64,000 nt of DNA from Streptococcus chenjunshii. GTDB taxonomy: Bacteria > Bacillota > Bacilli > Lactobacillales > Streptococcaceae. Positions 48,139-58,121 of the stretch are shown piece after piece. The notes beneath the pieces are model-generated. The model was not told the DNA's origin, did no database searches, and was given only the letters and a program-made list of their open reading frames with translations. Within the stretch, counting starts at the first letter, position 1. Each line of letters opens with the position of its first letter. The translations under genes and the position numbers were made by a program. Where the stretch lies: positions 682,001-746,000 of the forward strand of contig NZ_CP031733.1 in assembly GCF_003086355.1 (NCBI RefSeq), in the 5' to 3' direction.

Positions 48139-50241
48139 GTGAAGAAATATTTAGAGAAAATAAAACTTCATATTGTTAAACGTCCGGCGAGTATTCCCCG
48201 CAGGGTTAATCTTTTATTTGGAATAATCGTTCTGCTGTTTACGGTTATTATTTTACGCTTAGCGCATATGCAGATTGTCAATAAAGATTTCTATACAGCT
48301 AAGCTGACAGCAACAACGACGTATACTGTAAAGACTTCCAGCCCCAGAGGAACAATCTACGATGCGACAGGCGCCCCCTTGGTTGAAAATGAAGTCAAAG
48401 AAGTTGTCGCTTTTACGCGCAGCAATACGGTGACAGCCGCTGATATCAAAGCTTTGGCTCAGGATTTAGCTAATTATGTAACGCTAACGCAGACAGATGT
48501 TTCGACACGGGCCAAAAAGGACTATTATTTGGCTGACCGTCAGGTTTATCAGGATGTTGTCAATAATCTGCCCGATAAGAAAAAATACGACCATTTTGGT
48601 AACAGTCTGACAGAATCGGAAATTTATGCTAATGCTGTAGACGCTGTTACAGAAGAACAGATCGCTTATTCAGAAGACGAACTTAAGATCGTTTATATCT
48701 TTAATCAGATGAATTCTGCTTCAACTTTCTACACTGTAAACTTAAAAACAGATAATCTAACAGAAGAGCAGATTGCCTATTTAACAGCTAATCAGGCTAA
48801 TTTACCGGGTATCACTGTTACAACTGACTGGACACGGAAAAGCATCGACACATCTCTGTCTGATATCTTGGGAACGGTCTCTTCTGAAGAAACAGGACTT
48901 CCGGAGGAAGAAGCGGATACTTATCTGGAAAAAGGCTATTCTTTAAATGACCGAGTGGGAACGTCTTATCTGGAAAAACAGTATGAGGACATTTTGCAAG
49001 GGAAGCGAACGGTCCGAACGATCAAAGTGGATAAAGACGGAGAAATCATCAGTGATGATATTACCGCTGAAGGAACCGACGGAGATAACCTGAAATTGAC
49101 CATTAATCTGGAATTTCAGGAAGGTGTTGAAAATATCCTGCGGCAGTACTTCAATGGTCAGCTGTCTTCAGGTTATGCGGCTTATTCGGATGGCATGTAT
49201 GCTGTAGCACTGGAGCCTAAAACCGGGAAAGTTTTAGCCTTAGCCGGACTTTCACATGAAAAGGGTGAAGGCACAGCAGAGGCTGATAATCTGGGCACAA
49301 TTAACAGTGTCTTTACGCCGGGTTCGGTGGTGAAAGGAGCCACCTTGTCATCCGGCTGGGAAAATGGGGTGCTTTCTGGCAATGAGGTGCTCTATGATCA
49401 GCAAATCGGCAGCATCAGATCTTGGTTTACCCGCGGTCTAACACCGATTACTGCAGCTCAGGCTTTAGAGTATTCTTCCAATACTTATATGGTTCAAGTT
49501 GCTCTGCGTTTAATGGGTCAGGAGTATACCAGCGCTGATGCGATGACGAGCAAGGGTTATAAAGAGGCTATGGAGAAATTAAGAGCAACCTATGCAGAAT
49601 ACGGTATGGGAACCAGCACAGGTCTCGATTTACCGGAATCTAAAGGCTATCTGCCGGATGATTTTGAAATGGGAAATGTTCTTAATGAAGCCTTTGGTCA
49701 GTATGATTCCTATACAACGATGCAGCTGGCTCAGTATGCAGCAACAGTGGCAAATGACGGGAAGCGGATGTCTGCACACATTGTTGAAGGGGTATACAGC
49801 AGCAATGAGTCCGGTGGTTTGGGTGACTTAGTTCAAACGATTGGCGGTGAAACGTTGGATACGGTTGGGATTTCTTCTGAGGAAATGTCCATTGTTCAGC
49901 AAGGATTCTATAATGTTGTCAACAGTTACAGTGCTTATGCGACAGGGACCGATATGGCAAGCGGGGTTACAACCATCAGCGGTAAAACGGGTACAGCTGA
50001 AACATCTGTAACCGATTCTTCGGGAAATGAGATTTCTACGGTTAATCTTAATGTCGTAGCTTACGATGCTGACAGAAGTATCGCTGTTGCAGTGGTGTAT
50101 CCGCATGCAGCAGATGACAGTATCAATGTGCACAAATATGCTGCCAGAGATATCATTAACCTCTATGTGTCCTCCTACGCTCCTAGTGATACAGAAGAGG
50201 CAGATGATAATACAGATACTGAAAGCAGTCAGGCTGATTAA
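48139..50241 (+). CDS. pbp2B: Penicillin-binding protein 2B (class B transpeptidase)
   Basis: A 700-residue bitopic peptidoglycan transpeptidase for peripheral growth and division. The membrane helix is at about 24-45. A dimerisation domain follows, and the transpeptidase domain has SVVK (Ser396-Lys399), SSN (446-448) and KTG (616-618). The tail is acidic. It starts at GTG 48139 with ATGGAGAT upstream. Beta-lactams acylate Ser396 in this family. recR follows after 15 bases. Confidence 0.96.
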   Translation: MKKYLEKIKLHIVKRPASIPRRVNLLFGIIVLLFTVIILRLAHMQIVNKDFYTAKLTATTTYTVKTSSPRGTIYDATGAPLVENEVKEVVAFTRSNTVTAADIKALAQDLANYVTLTQTDVSTRAKKDYYLADRQVYQDVVNNLPDKKKYDHFGNSLTESEIYANAVDAVTEEQIAYSEDELKIVYIFNQMNSASTFYTVNLKTDNLTEEQIAYLTANQANLPGITVTTDWTRKSIDTSLSDILGTVSSEETGLPEEEADTYLEKGYSLNDRVGTSYLEKQYEDILQGKRTVRTIKVDKDGEIISDDITAEGTDGDNLKLTINLEFQEGVENILRQYFNGQLSSGYAAYSDGMYAVALEPKTGKVLALAGLSHEKGEGTAEADNLGTINSVFTPGSVVKGATLSSGWENGVLSGNEVLYDQQIGSIRSWFTRGLTPITAAQALEYSSNTYMVQVALRLMGQEYTSADAMTSKGYKEAMEKLRATYAEYGMGTSTGLDLPESKGYLPDDFEMGNVLNEAFGQYDSYTTMQLAQYAATVANDGKRMSAHIVEGVYSSNESGGLGDLVQTIGGETLDTVGISSEEMSIVQQGFYNVVNSYSAYATGTDMASGVTTISGKTGTAETSVTDSSGNEISTVNLNVVAYDADRSIAVAVVYPHAADDSINVHKYAARDIINLYVSSYAPSDTEEADDNTDTESSQAD

Positions 50242-50256
50242 ATCAAGGAGGTTTTC

Positions 50257-50856
50257 ATGCTTTATCCCACTCCTATTGCTAAATTAATTGAAAGTTTTAC
50301 AAAACTTCCTGGTATTGGAATTAAAACAGCAACTCGTCTGGCTTTTTATACCGTAGGTATGGATGATGAAGATGTCAACGATTTTGCCAAAAATCTTTTG
50401 GGTGCTAAGCGCGAATTAACCTACTGCTCTGTTTGCGGTAATTTAACGGATGATGACCCCTGCAGTATTTGCAGCGACGAGACACGTGATAAAACAGTGA
50501 TTTTGGTTGTTGAAGATGCCAAAGATGTTTCTGCTATGGAGAAAATCCAAGAATATCATGGTCTCTATCATGTGCTCCACGGCCTTATCTCACCTATGAA
50601 TGGGGTAGGCCCTGACGACATCAACCTCAAAAGCTTAATAACCCGTCTGCAGGATGATCAGGAGATTTCCGAGGTGATTATTGCAACTAATGCGACAGCA
50701 GACGGTGAAGCCACATCAATGTATCTGTCACGCCTGCTTAAGCCTGCAGGTATCAAGGTAACGCGTCTGGCCCGAGGTCTTGCGGTAGGATCAGATATCG
50801 AGTATGCTGATGAAATCACCTTGCTACGGGCGATTGAAAATCGAACAGAATTGTGA
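50257..50856 (+). CDS. recR: Recombination protein RecR
   Basis: A 199-residue protein of the RecFOR pathway that loads RecA at gaps. It has an HhH motif ([15 protein letters not shown]), a four-Cys zinc site ([16 protein letters not shown]) and a Toprim domain ([26 protein letters not shown]). AAGGAGG precedes the ATG. Confidence 0.97.
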   Translation: MLYPTPIAKLIESFTKLPGIGIKTATRLAFYTVGMDDEDVNDFAKNLLGAKRELTYCSVCGNLTDDDPCSICSDETRDKTVILVVEDAKDVSAMEKIQEYHGLYHVLHGLISPMNGVGPDDINLKSLITRLQDDQEISEVIIATNATADGEATSMYLSRLLKPAGIKVTRLARGLAVGSDIEYADEITLLRAIENRTEL

Positions 50857-50886
50857 TTTTTGGGCTGAAGACGGAATAAATATAAG

Positions 50887-50916
50887 CGGTCTCCCTGATT
50901 AAAGGGAGGCCGTTTT
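50887..50916 (+). terminator. Terminator after recR
   Basis: CGGTCTCCCT pairs with AGGGAGGCCG, then TTTTT. Confidence 0.87.
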
Positions 50917-50917
50917 T

Positions 50918-51142
50918 GTATCTTGGTGAACTGAACACGGCCTAAACGCTGTGAGAGTGAGAGATCCTGTCATTTGGAGCTCTGTCACAAGGCTTAGCCA
51001 GCCGTAGATGACTGAAGGCTTTGTCGTCTTGACAGCCGACCGCACCCTTCTAGTCATCCTGGCAGGGGTGCGTCTGCGAAATCGAAGATTTCGGACTTAC
51101 CGCCTCTTTTCTCTTTGCGTTCTTAACGGCCTTTGTATCTTG
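50918..51142 (-). repeat. Interspersed GATACAAAGGCC element, copy 8 (long type, reversed)
   Basis: The full copy runs from CTGAACACGGCCTAAACGC at 50931 to TTAACGGCCTTTGTATCTTGG. It is the reverse of copy 4, with the same two hairpins. A stub TATCTTGG (50919-50926) of another copy abuts it, giving the head-to-tail junction again. It lies between recR and the Bsp-repeat gene. Confidence 0.85.
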
Positions 51143-51217
51143 GGGAAAGATTTGTCTTAAAATTGTTTGAAAAATTTGCTATAATGTTGACAGATAATAA
51201 ATTTAGTGAGGATGATT

Positions 51218-53974
51218 ATGAAAATTAAAGGTCATGGGACGATAAAGAAATCTAAGGCTTATGGTGCTATTGGGACACTGCTTTTATCAGGTATACTGCT
51301 GACAGCTATAGGGACAGCCAGTGTCAGCGCTGATGAAACAGCTGACATTGCTAATACTTCGGCTGAAAGTCTTGTTACTGCAGCCGTCGACAGCTCTGAT
51401 ACTGCAGCATCAGATGAGCCTGTTTTCAGCAATGAAGAAGACATTAAAGGAACTGAAAGCGATGAGAGCTTCATTCAGTCTGAAGTGACAGCTGCTGAAG
51501 ACAGTACGGCTGAGGTTCCGGAAAGTACCAATGATAATACAGCAAAAGAGCCAGATATGCCAGAAAAGAGTGCACAATCTGAAGGAAATCAAGAGGGTGC
51601 AAACCAAGAATTATCAGAAATTGATACTGAAACAGCCCATGATATTCAAAGTGACAGTGACGCGAAGGCAGCCTCTAAGGATGAAACCCCTCAGAACAGT
51701 GCGACAGGAGGCGCGGCCTCAGAAGTCACAAGTGTTTCCTTAACGAGAAATGGGTTTGATCTTCAGTACCATCCGGCCATTGCAAGCGGAGCTCAGATCA
51801 TGTTCGCAGTTTGGTCTGATATTAAAGGGCAGGATGATTTGATTTGGTATACCGCTGATAAAAATGGGCGAGTAACGGCAAAGTATACAGGGACTTACGG
51901 AACATACCACGTTCATACCTATCAAAATCTCAGTGGACAAATGACTGGCCTGAATGCATTATCCGTTGAACTTTCTCAGCCAAATATCAATGTTGCGGTT
52001 ACTAAAATCAGCAAAACAGCCTATAAAGTAACTGTCGGTGATGCACCTGCTTATATTACCGATATTTTGCTTCCTACTTGGACTAGCGCCGGCGGACAGG
52101 ACGATCTCATTTGGTATCAAAGCTCTAGGAATCCAGACGGAACCTATTCAGCGGTTATCAGCACAGCTGATCATAATTTAGAAAGCGGTGACTATTATGT
52201 CCACGTATATGGGACAAGTGCTGTAACGAATGGTCTGACAGTCTTAAAAGGGACAACTTTTAAAAATGATTACGCTTTTGGCGATGTCAGTGTCACTGCA
52301 AGTCTTAGTCAAAATGGGATTTATATCACTGTACCGGATGATGTCAGTAAGGGGCTCCCTGTTTACCATGCCGTATGGTCTGCTGAAAACGGACAAGATG
52401 ATATAGTCTGGTATAAGGTTGACCGTTCAGGGAAAACAACAGCGAAATATACCGGCGATTACGGTACTTACCATATCCATACCTATGGTCTTATCAATGG
52501 TCGTATGATTGGCTTAAATGCACAGAGCATTGATGTGGCGAAACCTAATGTTTCAGTCCGTTTAACTAAAGTGGATGACCTTTCTGTCAAAGTGACTGTC
52601 AGTGATGTTCCTGCTTATATTACCAATATTGTTTTACCAACTTGGACAAGTAAAAATAATCAGGATGACATCAGATGGTACACTGCGGTTAAAGCGAGTG
52701 ATGGTACTTACAGCCTGACCTTTTATGCTAAAGACCATAAATTTGAGTCTGGACATTATAATGTTCATGTCTATGGGCAAAGCCAAGTTACACAGTCCCT
52801 TATTGGTTTAGCAGCAACTGATGGTATTGATTTAAATTTTTCAGAGGAACTTTCAAATCCGACAGTCACTGTTCAAAACCATGACGCTTCAAAAGGGACC
52901 TTGCAGGTAGTAGCAGCGGAAACAGCTAATTCTAAAGCTATAGAGAGCCTTATGGTGGCTGCATGGTCTCAGGCGGAGCAAAAAAATATTTACTGGTATG
53001 CCAGCTCAAATATCGTTAACGGCAGGGTTGTCATTACGGTTGATGAAAAATACCACCATAATATTTCGGGTGATTATACAGTCCATGCTTATTTAAAAAC
53101 TAAAGATGGTGATACGATCGGTTATGATTTGAGAACCTATGCACTGACCAGCAACGGCGCAGCAGCCGGTGTTTCTGCAGATTATAGGGGAACAGGTGTC
53201 TATGCAGTCTCCATTTCAGGTGTTTATTCAAACGGAGCGGTGAAATATGCTGTTTGGTCAGACAGCAACGGTCAAGATGATTTAGCGTGGTATGATGCTG
53301 CTGTATCTGGAACAAATGCAGCAGGCCTTATTAACCTTGCTAATCATTCTGGAACCGGGACTTACCATCTTCATGTTTACCAAGCTGATAATGGGCAAAT
53401 GTATTTCCTGACCTCAACTGATTTTACTGTCCGCCGCACAAACTATGAGACACCTTATTATAATCAAAGAGACGGCCGCTGGGGCAGCACACGCTACGGT
53501 TACTACACCATGGCTTCAACAGGCTGTGTACCGACTAGCTTAGCGATGGTCTTTTCATCATTAACAGGAAATGAAGTGCTGCCGACAGCAGTTGCAGACT
53601 ATCTTTACAATAATACCGTTGAGTTTAACCGAGGGGGAGAAGGGACGACCGGCAGAGGTATTTTAATGGCTTCCAATCAATGGGGGATGTCAGCAACCGT
53701 TCTGAATTCTCCATCCGATCTGACAGCTGCTTTGCAGGAAGGCCACCATGTTCTGGGAGCCGTTCAGCAAAATAAATTTTCTCCATGGGGCTGGGGGACC
53801 AGCCATGAGCTTGTCCTAAAAGGTTATTCAAACGGCAGTACTTATGTATTTGATCCTTACAATGCTTCCAATAACGGCTGGTATCCGATCGCTTCGCTCT
53901 GGAATGAGCAAAGCACACAAAGCGGTGATACAAACGGCTTAGGCAGACCTTTTGTTAAAATTACAGATGCTTAA
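51218..53974 (+). CDS. Secreted surface protein with six Bsp-like repeats and a C39-type peptidase domain
   Basis: A 918-residue protein with a signal peptide (about 1-37; cleavage likely at TASVSA-DE). A low-complexity Ser/Glu/Asp-rich region (to about 165) comes next. Six GBS Bsp-like repeats of about 90 residues follow (each with an AVWS/PTWTS..GQDD..WY core and HVHTY/VHVYG). Last comes a Peptidase_C39_2-like domain with Cys770 (STGCVPTSLAM), His863 (TSHELVLKGY) and FDPYN. No LPXTG anchor is present. It is probably a cell-wall or matrix protein; S. mutans has relatives. ATG 51218 has GAGG 6 bases upstream. Confidence 0.88.
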   Translation: MKIKGHGTIKKSKAYGAIGTLLLSGILLTAIGTASVSADETADIANTSAESLVTAAVDSSDTAASDEPVFSNEEDIKGTESDESFIQSEVTAAEDSTAEVPESTNDNTAKEPDMPEKSAQSEGNQEGANQELSEIDTETAHDIQSDSDAKAASKDETPQNSATGGAASEVTSVSLTRNGFDLQYHPAIASGAQIMFAVWSDIKGQDDLIWYTADKNGRVTAKYTGTYGTYHVHTYQNLSGQMTGLNALSVELSQPNINVAVTKISKTAYKVTVGDAPAYITDILLPTWTSAGGQDDLIWYQSSRNPDGTYSAVISTADHNLESGDYYVHVYGTSAVTNGLTVLKGTTFKNDYAFGDVSVTASLSQNGIYITVPDDVSKGLPVYHAVWSAENGQDDIVWYKVDRSGKTTAKYTGDYGTYHIHTYGLINGRMIGLNAQSIDVAKPNVSVRLTKVDDLSVKVTVSDVPAYITNIVLPTWTSKNNQDDIRWYTAVKASDGTYSLTFYAKDHKFESGHYNVHVYGQSQVTQSLIGLAATDGIDLNFSEELSNPTVTVQNHDASKGTLQVVAAETANSKAIESLMVAAWSQAEQKNIYWYASSNIVNGRVVITVDEKYHHNISGDYTVHAYLKTKDGDTIGYDLRTYALTSNGAAAGVSADYRGTGVYAVSISGVYSNGAVKYAVWSDSNGQDDLAWYDAAVSGTNAAGLINLANHSGTGTYHLHVYQADNGQMYFLTSTDFTVRRTNYETPYYNQRDGRWGSTRYGYYTMASTGCVPTSLAMVFSSLTGNEVLPTAVADYLYNNTVEFNRGGEGTTGRGILMASNQWGMSATVLNSPSDLTAALQEGHHVLGAVQQNKFSPWGWGTSHELVLKGYSNGSTYVFDPYNASNNGWYPIASLWNEQSTQSGDTNGLGRPFVKITDA

Positions 53975-53987
53975 AAATAAAACAAGG

Positions 53988-54027
53988 AAACAGTATGTAA
54001 GACCGAGAAGTCTGCATACTGTTTTTT
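53988..54027 (+). terminator. Terminator after the Bsp-repeat gene
   Basis: AAACAGTATG and CATACTGTTT form a 10-bp perfect stem, followed by a T-run. Confidence 0.87.
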
Positions 54028-54100
54028 TGAAAAGACCGCTGTATCCGGCAAAAATAGAATTGATAAAATCTCTTAGGCTATCTCAGCTGCTTGATTTTTC

Positions 54101-54116
54101 CGGCCTTCGTATCTTG
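54101..54116 (-). repeat. Possible decayed end of the GATACAAAGGCC element
   Basis: CGGCCTTCGTATCTTG resembles the reversed conserved end. No other part of a copy is visible. Confidence 0.35.
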
Positions 54117-54124
54117 ATTAACTT

Positions 54125-54153
54125 TTGTAAATCGTTATCAATTATGATATGAT
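54125..54153 (+). promoter_or_regulatory. Promoter of ddl
   Basis: TTGTAA and TATGAT are 17 bases apart, 39 bases before ddl. Confidence 0.68.
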
Positions 54154-54192
54154 TAAATAAAATTCCAAGAAAAAGAAGAGGAAGGAAACTTA

Positions 54193-55239
54193 ATGCCTAA
54201 ACAAACCCTGATCTTACTTTATGGCGGCCGTTCTGCAGAACGGCAGGTATCTGTGCTTTCTGCAGAAAGTGTCATGCGGGCAGTTGATTATAATAAATTT
54301 TTTGTAAAAACTTACTTTATTACTGAGTCCGGTGATTTTATAAAAACTCAGGAATTTTCTGCCCTCCCCGGATCTTCAGAAAAGCTGATGACTAATGAGA
54401 CAGTCGTTCTTGCTCAAAAAGTTGAGCCCAGCGCTATTTATCAAGAAGATGCAGTTGTTTTTCCTGTTCTTCACGGACCTATGGGTGAAGATGGCTCCAT
54501 TCAGGGCTTTCTTGAGATTTTGCAGCTCCCCTATGTCGGGGCGAATATTTTAGCTTCAGCAGCAGCGATGGATAAAATCACGACCAAACAGATTCTAGAG
54601 AGTGTTGGAATCCCTCTGCTCCCCTATATTACTTATTTTGAAGGCGAGGACTTGGAAAAAACGCTCATTCAGGCTGAGAAAAAACTTTCCTATCCCATTT
54701 TTGTCAAACCAGCTAATATGGGTTCAAGTGTCGGTATTTCTCGGGCGGATGATACAGAAGAGCTGCGGCAGGCGATACAGATTGCTCTTAAGTATGACAG
54801 TCGAATCTTAATTGAACAGGGAGTCGTTGCCCGTGAGATTGAAGTTGGCATCTTAGGCAATAGAGAGGTCAGAACTACCTTGCCTGGCGAGGTGGTTAAG
54901 GATGTGGCCTTTTATGATTATGAAGCCAAGTATATTGACAATAAGATTACCATGGCTATTCCGGCCAAGCTTGATGAATCAGCCGTTCAAGCAATGCGCG
55001 CTTATGCAGTTAAAGCTTTTAGGGCATTGGGAGGATGCGGTCTGTCGCGCTGTGATTTCTTTTTAACAGAAGATCAGCAGATATTTCTTAATGAACTAAA
55101 TACGATGCCGGGCTTTACCCAATGGTCAATGTATCCCTTGCTATGGGAAAATATGGGGCTTTCCTATACAGATTTAATCAGTGAGCTTGTCCGTTTGGCA
55201 CAGGAAATGTTTGAAAAAAGAGAAAATCATTTATTTTAA
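54193..55239 (+). CDS. ddl: D-alanine--D-alanine ligase
   Basis: A 348-residue ATP-grasp enzyme making D-Ala-D-Ala for peptidoglycan. It opens [19 protein letters not shown], followed by [12 protein letters not shown], the ATP-binding [13 protein letters not shown] and the Mg-binding [18 protein letters not shown]. The Tyr-containing omega loop fits a normal D-Ala ligase (MAIPAKL preceded by YDYEAKY). GAGGAAGGAAAC precedes the ATG. It is partner in pathway to murF, 660 bases downstream. Confidence 0.96.
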   Translation: MPKQTLILLYGGRSAERQVSVLSAESVMRAVDYNKFFVKTYFITESGDFIKTQEFSALPGSSEKLMTNETVVLAQKVEPSAIYQEDAVVFPVLHGPMGEDGSIQGFLEILQLPYVGANILASAAAMDKITTKQILESVGIPLLPYITYFEGEDLEKTLIQAEKKLSYPIFVKPANMGSSVGISRADDTEELRQAIQIALKYDSRILIEQGVVAREIEVGILGNREVRTTLPGEVVKDVAFYDYEAKYIDNKITMAIPAKLDESAVQAMRAYAVKAFRALGGCGLSRCDFFLTEDQQIFLNELNTMPGFTQWSMYPLLWENMGLSYTDLISELVRLAQEMFEKRENHLF

Positions 55240-55285
55240 AAAAACTCTGCTTAATCACTGTGCCAAACTCATCTGTTAAAAAAGT

Positions 55286-55324
55286 AAAACGAGGCAGGAC
55301 TTTTTTGTCCCTGCCTCGTTTTAT
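55286..55324 (+). terminator. Terminator after ddl
   Basis: AAAACGAGGCAGG pairs with CCTGCCTCGTTTT; the hairpin is 15-16 bp with a T-rich loop. Confidence 0.88.
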
Positions 55325-55325
55325 T

Positions 55326-55740
55326 AAGATACAAAGGCCGTGAAGAACGCAAAGAGAAAATAGGCGGTAAGTCCGAAATCTTTGATTTCGCAGACGCACC
55401 CCTGTCAGGACGACTAGAAGGGTGCGGTCGGCTGTTAAGACAACAAAGCCTTCAGACGTCTACGGCTGGCGGTAAGTCCGAAATCTTTGATTTCGCAGAC
55501 GCACCCCTGTCAGGACGACTAGAAGGGTGCGGTCGGCTGTTAAGACGACAAAGCTTTCAGACGTCTACGGCTGGCGGTAAGTCCGAAATCTTTGATTTCG
55601 CAGACGCACCCTGGACAGAACGGCTAGGGAGCGAGACAGAACCCCAGATCATAACGTTCGACGTCTCGCCCCCGCAAAGCCTAGCAGACATTTTAAAGCT
55701 TTGGAAAAGCGACTAAAGTGCCGCTAGGCTACTGTATCTT
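55326..55740 (+). repeat. Interspersed GATACAAAGGCC element, copy 9 (triplicated module)
   Basis: The left end AAGATACAAAGGCCGTGAAG is followed by three tandem copies of a module of about 106 bp starting GGCGGTAAGTCCGAAATC (near 55362, 55468 and 55574). Each has GAAATC TTT GATTTC; the first two also have the full CGCACCC/GGGTGCG hairpin. The third is cut short, and the sequence then differs. With the ddl terminator and the murF promoter it fills the 662-base gap. Confidence 0.85.
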
Positions 55741-55853
55741 GTACATAACACTGACAAAATTAAGAGCTAGTTTTGAAATCGTCCGTCAGTCTGTCTGCGG
55801 CTGCTGTTCAGAATATAAACTATAAACTGTCGTAACTCTAAATATTGTCTTTA

Positions 55854-55862
55854 TGGTATAAT
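55854..55862 (+). promoter_or_regulatory. Extended -10 promoter of murF
   Basis: TGGTATAAT, 40 bases before the ATG. Confidence 0.72.
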
Positions 55863-55901
55863 GAAAGGACAAGCAGTTTTCCAGCAGAAAGTGGGAGAAA
55901 T

Positions 55902-57266
55902 ATGAAATTAAGTCTACATGAAGTCGCCAAAGTTGTTGGCGGTAAAAATACAATTTCGGATTTTGCTGACATTCCCTTGCACCATGTTGAATTTGACAGC
56001 CGCAAAGTGACAGAGGGAGATTTGTTTCTGCCTTTGAAAGGCAGACGTGACGGGCACGATTTTATTGCGGCAGCTTTTGCCAAAGGGGCAGCGGCTTGTT
56101 TATCGGAACATTCGGTTGAGCAGGGGCCTTATATTCTGGTTGACGATGTTTTAGCGGCTTTGCAAAAATTAGCCCAATATTATCTTGAAAAACAGCGTGT
56201 GGATGTTATTGCTGTAACAGGCTCTAATGGCAAGACAACGACAAAAGACATGATTGCAGCTATTTTATCGACAACCTATAAAACCTATAAAACACAGGGG
56301 AATTATAATAATGAAATCGGTTTGCCTTATACCGTTCTGCATATGCCGGACGAAACAGAAAAAATCGTTTTAGAAATGGGGCAGGACCGTTTAGGAGACA
56401 TTCACCTTCTGTCGGAGATTGCCAAACCTCGAATTGCTGTTGTTACACTCATTGGGGAAGCGCATTTAGAATTTTTCGGTACGCGTGAAAAAATTGCTCA
56501 AGGGAAAATGCAAATTGCAGACGGAATGGATTCAGACGGAATTTTAATCCTTCCGGCTGATCCGATTCTTGATGAATTGCTGCCGGATAACCGGACAGTC
56601 ATTCGATTTGGTCAAGGAGAGGAAATTGCTGTTGATAGCATTGTTGAACAAAAAAATAGTTTGACCTTTACAACTAATCTTATGGATAAGCCGGTTACTC
56701 TGCCGCTTTCAGGGAAATATAATGCAACCAATGCTGTTATCAGTGCCTATGTCGGAAAATTACTGACGGTTTCAGATGATGATATCTCTGCCGCTTTGGG
56801 GTCAATCAGTCTGACAGGCAACCGGACAGAATGGAAAAAAGCTGATAATGGGGCGGATATTCTTTCTGATGTCTATAATGCAAATCCTACTGCTATGAAG
56901 CTGATTTTGGAAACATTTTCCAACATTCCAAATAATGCTGGCGGCAAAAAAATTGCTGTTCTGGCGGACATGAAGGAATTGGGAGAAGATTCTGTCCAGA
57001 TGCATAGCGGTATTGTTACTAGCTTGCTGCCGGATGTCTTGGATACACTTATCTTTTACGGTCAGGACATTGCCGAGCTGGCAGAATTAGCTGCTCAAAT
57101 GTTTCCGCCAGGCAAAGTGTATTATTTTAAGAAAACGGAACAAGAGGATCAGTTTGCTGAAATGGTGCAGCTGCTAAAAACGCTTTTGCAGCCCGAGGAC
57201 CAAATTCTTTTTAAAGGCAGCAATTCCATGCACTTAGAACAGGCAGTGGCAGCGCTGGAAAGATAG
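55902..57266 (+). CDS. murF: UDP-MurNAc-tripeptide--D-alanyl-D-alanine ligase
   Basis: A 454-residue Mur ligase adding D-Ala-D-Ala to complete the UDP-MurNAc pentapeptide. The ATP loop GSNGKTT is at 107-113, with DSRKVTEGDLFLPL before it and LSDVYNANPTAMK late. The ATG at 55902 (MKLSLHEVAK) follows GTGGGAGAAAT; the upstream open frame crosses the promoter. The membrane gene follows after 9 bases. Confidence 0.96.
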   Translation: MKLSLHEVAKVVGGKNTISDFADIPLHHVEFDSRKVTEGDLFLPLKGRRDGHDFIAAAFAKGAAACLSEHSVEQGPYILVDDVLAALQKLAQYYLEKQRVDVIAVTGSNGKTTTKDMIAAILSTTYKTYKTQGNYNNEIGLPYTVLHMPDETEKIVLEMGQDRLGDIHLLSEIAKPRIAVVTLIGEAHLEFFGTREKIAQGKMQIADGMDSDGILILPADPILDELLPDNRTVIRFGQGEEIAVDSIVEQKNSLTFTTNLMDKPVTLPLSGKYNATNAVISAYVGKLLTVSDDDISAALGSISLTGNRTEWKKADNGADILSDVYNANPTAMKLILETFSNIPNNAGGKKIAVLADMKELGEDSVQMHSGIVTSLLPDVLDTLIFYGQDIAELAELAAQMFPPGKVYYFKKTEQEDQFAEMVQLLKTLLQPEDQILFKGSNSMHLEQAVAALER

Positions 57267-57275
57267 GGGAGGAAA

Positions 57276-57983
57276 ATGTTAAAAGCATTTTTGACAACAC
57301 ATTCTACTGAACCGCCTTCAATATCAGTGTTCATCTATTTTCTTATGATGGCCGCCCTGATTGGATCGATTTATGCGTCTGTCAAATGGCACAATAGGCC
57401 GTATTTTGTCCGTCTGTTTAAGGGAATTCAGCTGCTGCAGCTCATTTCCCTTTACCTTTGGTACAGCGTCTGTCTTATTCCTATTTCGAACAGCCTGCCG
57501 CTCTATCATTGCCGTCTTGCGATGCTGGCTGTGCTGTTTTTGCCAGACAAAACGCCGGCTAAACAGTATTTTGCGCTGATGGGATTTAGCGGAGCTATTT
57601 TTGCTTTGGTTTATCCTGTTTTAGATCCTTACGACTCCCCGCATATTACAGGAGTCTCTTTTATAATTGGCCATTACGCTCTTTTGATCAACAGTCTCAA
57701 TTATCTGCTGAACAGCTATCAGAAAAATCAGCTGTCACTCAGCCGAATTACGGGCTACACGTTTATCCTGAATCTTTTGCTGGTAGGAGTCAATCATGTA
57801 ACAGGGGGAAATTACGGAATTCTCAGACATCCTCCAATCATTGACAACAGTCATATTTGGCTTAACTACTTGGCTGTCTCTTTTGTGCTAAGTCTTGCCC
57901 TAGTGCTTTTTGCCTTTTATTTCAATCACAGAAAGCCCAATAAGTCCGCTGCTTACAGCGGTAAACAGTCCATTTCAGAATGA
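57276..57983 (+). CDS. YwaF-like integral membrane protein (TIGR02206 type)
   Basis: A 235-residue protein with about six membrane helices and the family's LPLYHCRLAML segment (about 75-84), DSPHITG and VNHVTGGNYGILRHPP. I assign it to the YwaF/TIGR02206 family, of unknown function. GGGGAGGAAA overlaps the murF stop region, so the two genes form one operon. Confidence 0.8.
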   Translation: MLKAFLTTHSTEPPSISVFIYFLMMAALIGSIYASVKWHNRPYFVRLFKGIQLLQLISLYLWYSVCLIPISNSLPLYHCRLAMLAVLFLPDKTPAKQYFALMGFSGAIFALVYPVLDPYDSPHITGVSFIIGHYALLINSLNYLLNSYQKNQLSLSRITGYTFILNLLLVGVNHVTGGNYGILRHPPIIDNSHIWLNYLAVSFVLSLALVLFAFYFNHRKPNKSAAYSGKQSISE

Positions 57984-58121
57984 TGGCTGCATTGCGCTAA
58001 TAGACAGATTTCGTTATAATAAAGAAGCTTTAATAGTGTAACGTTTTAAAAAATGAAATAAAGCGGGCACATTATTAATTTTACTAACTCGAAAATAAAA
58101 GGAAATCAGGTAAAAGAATCA

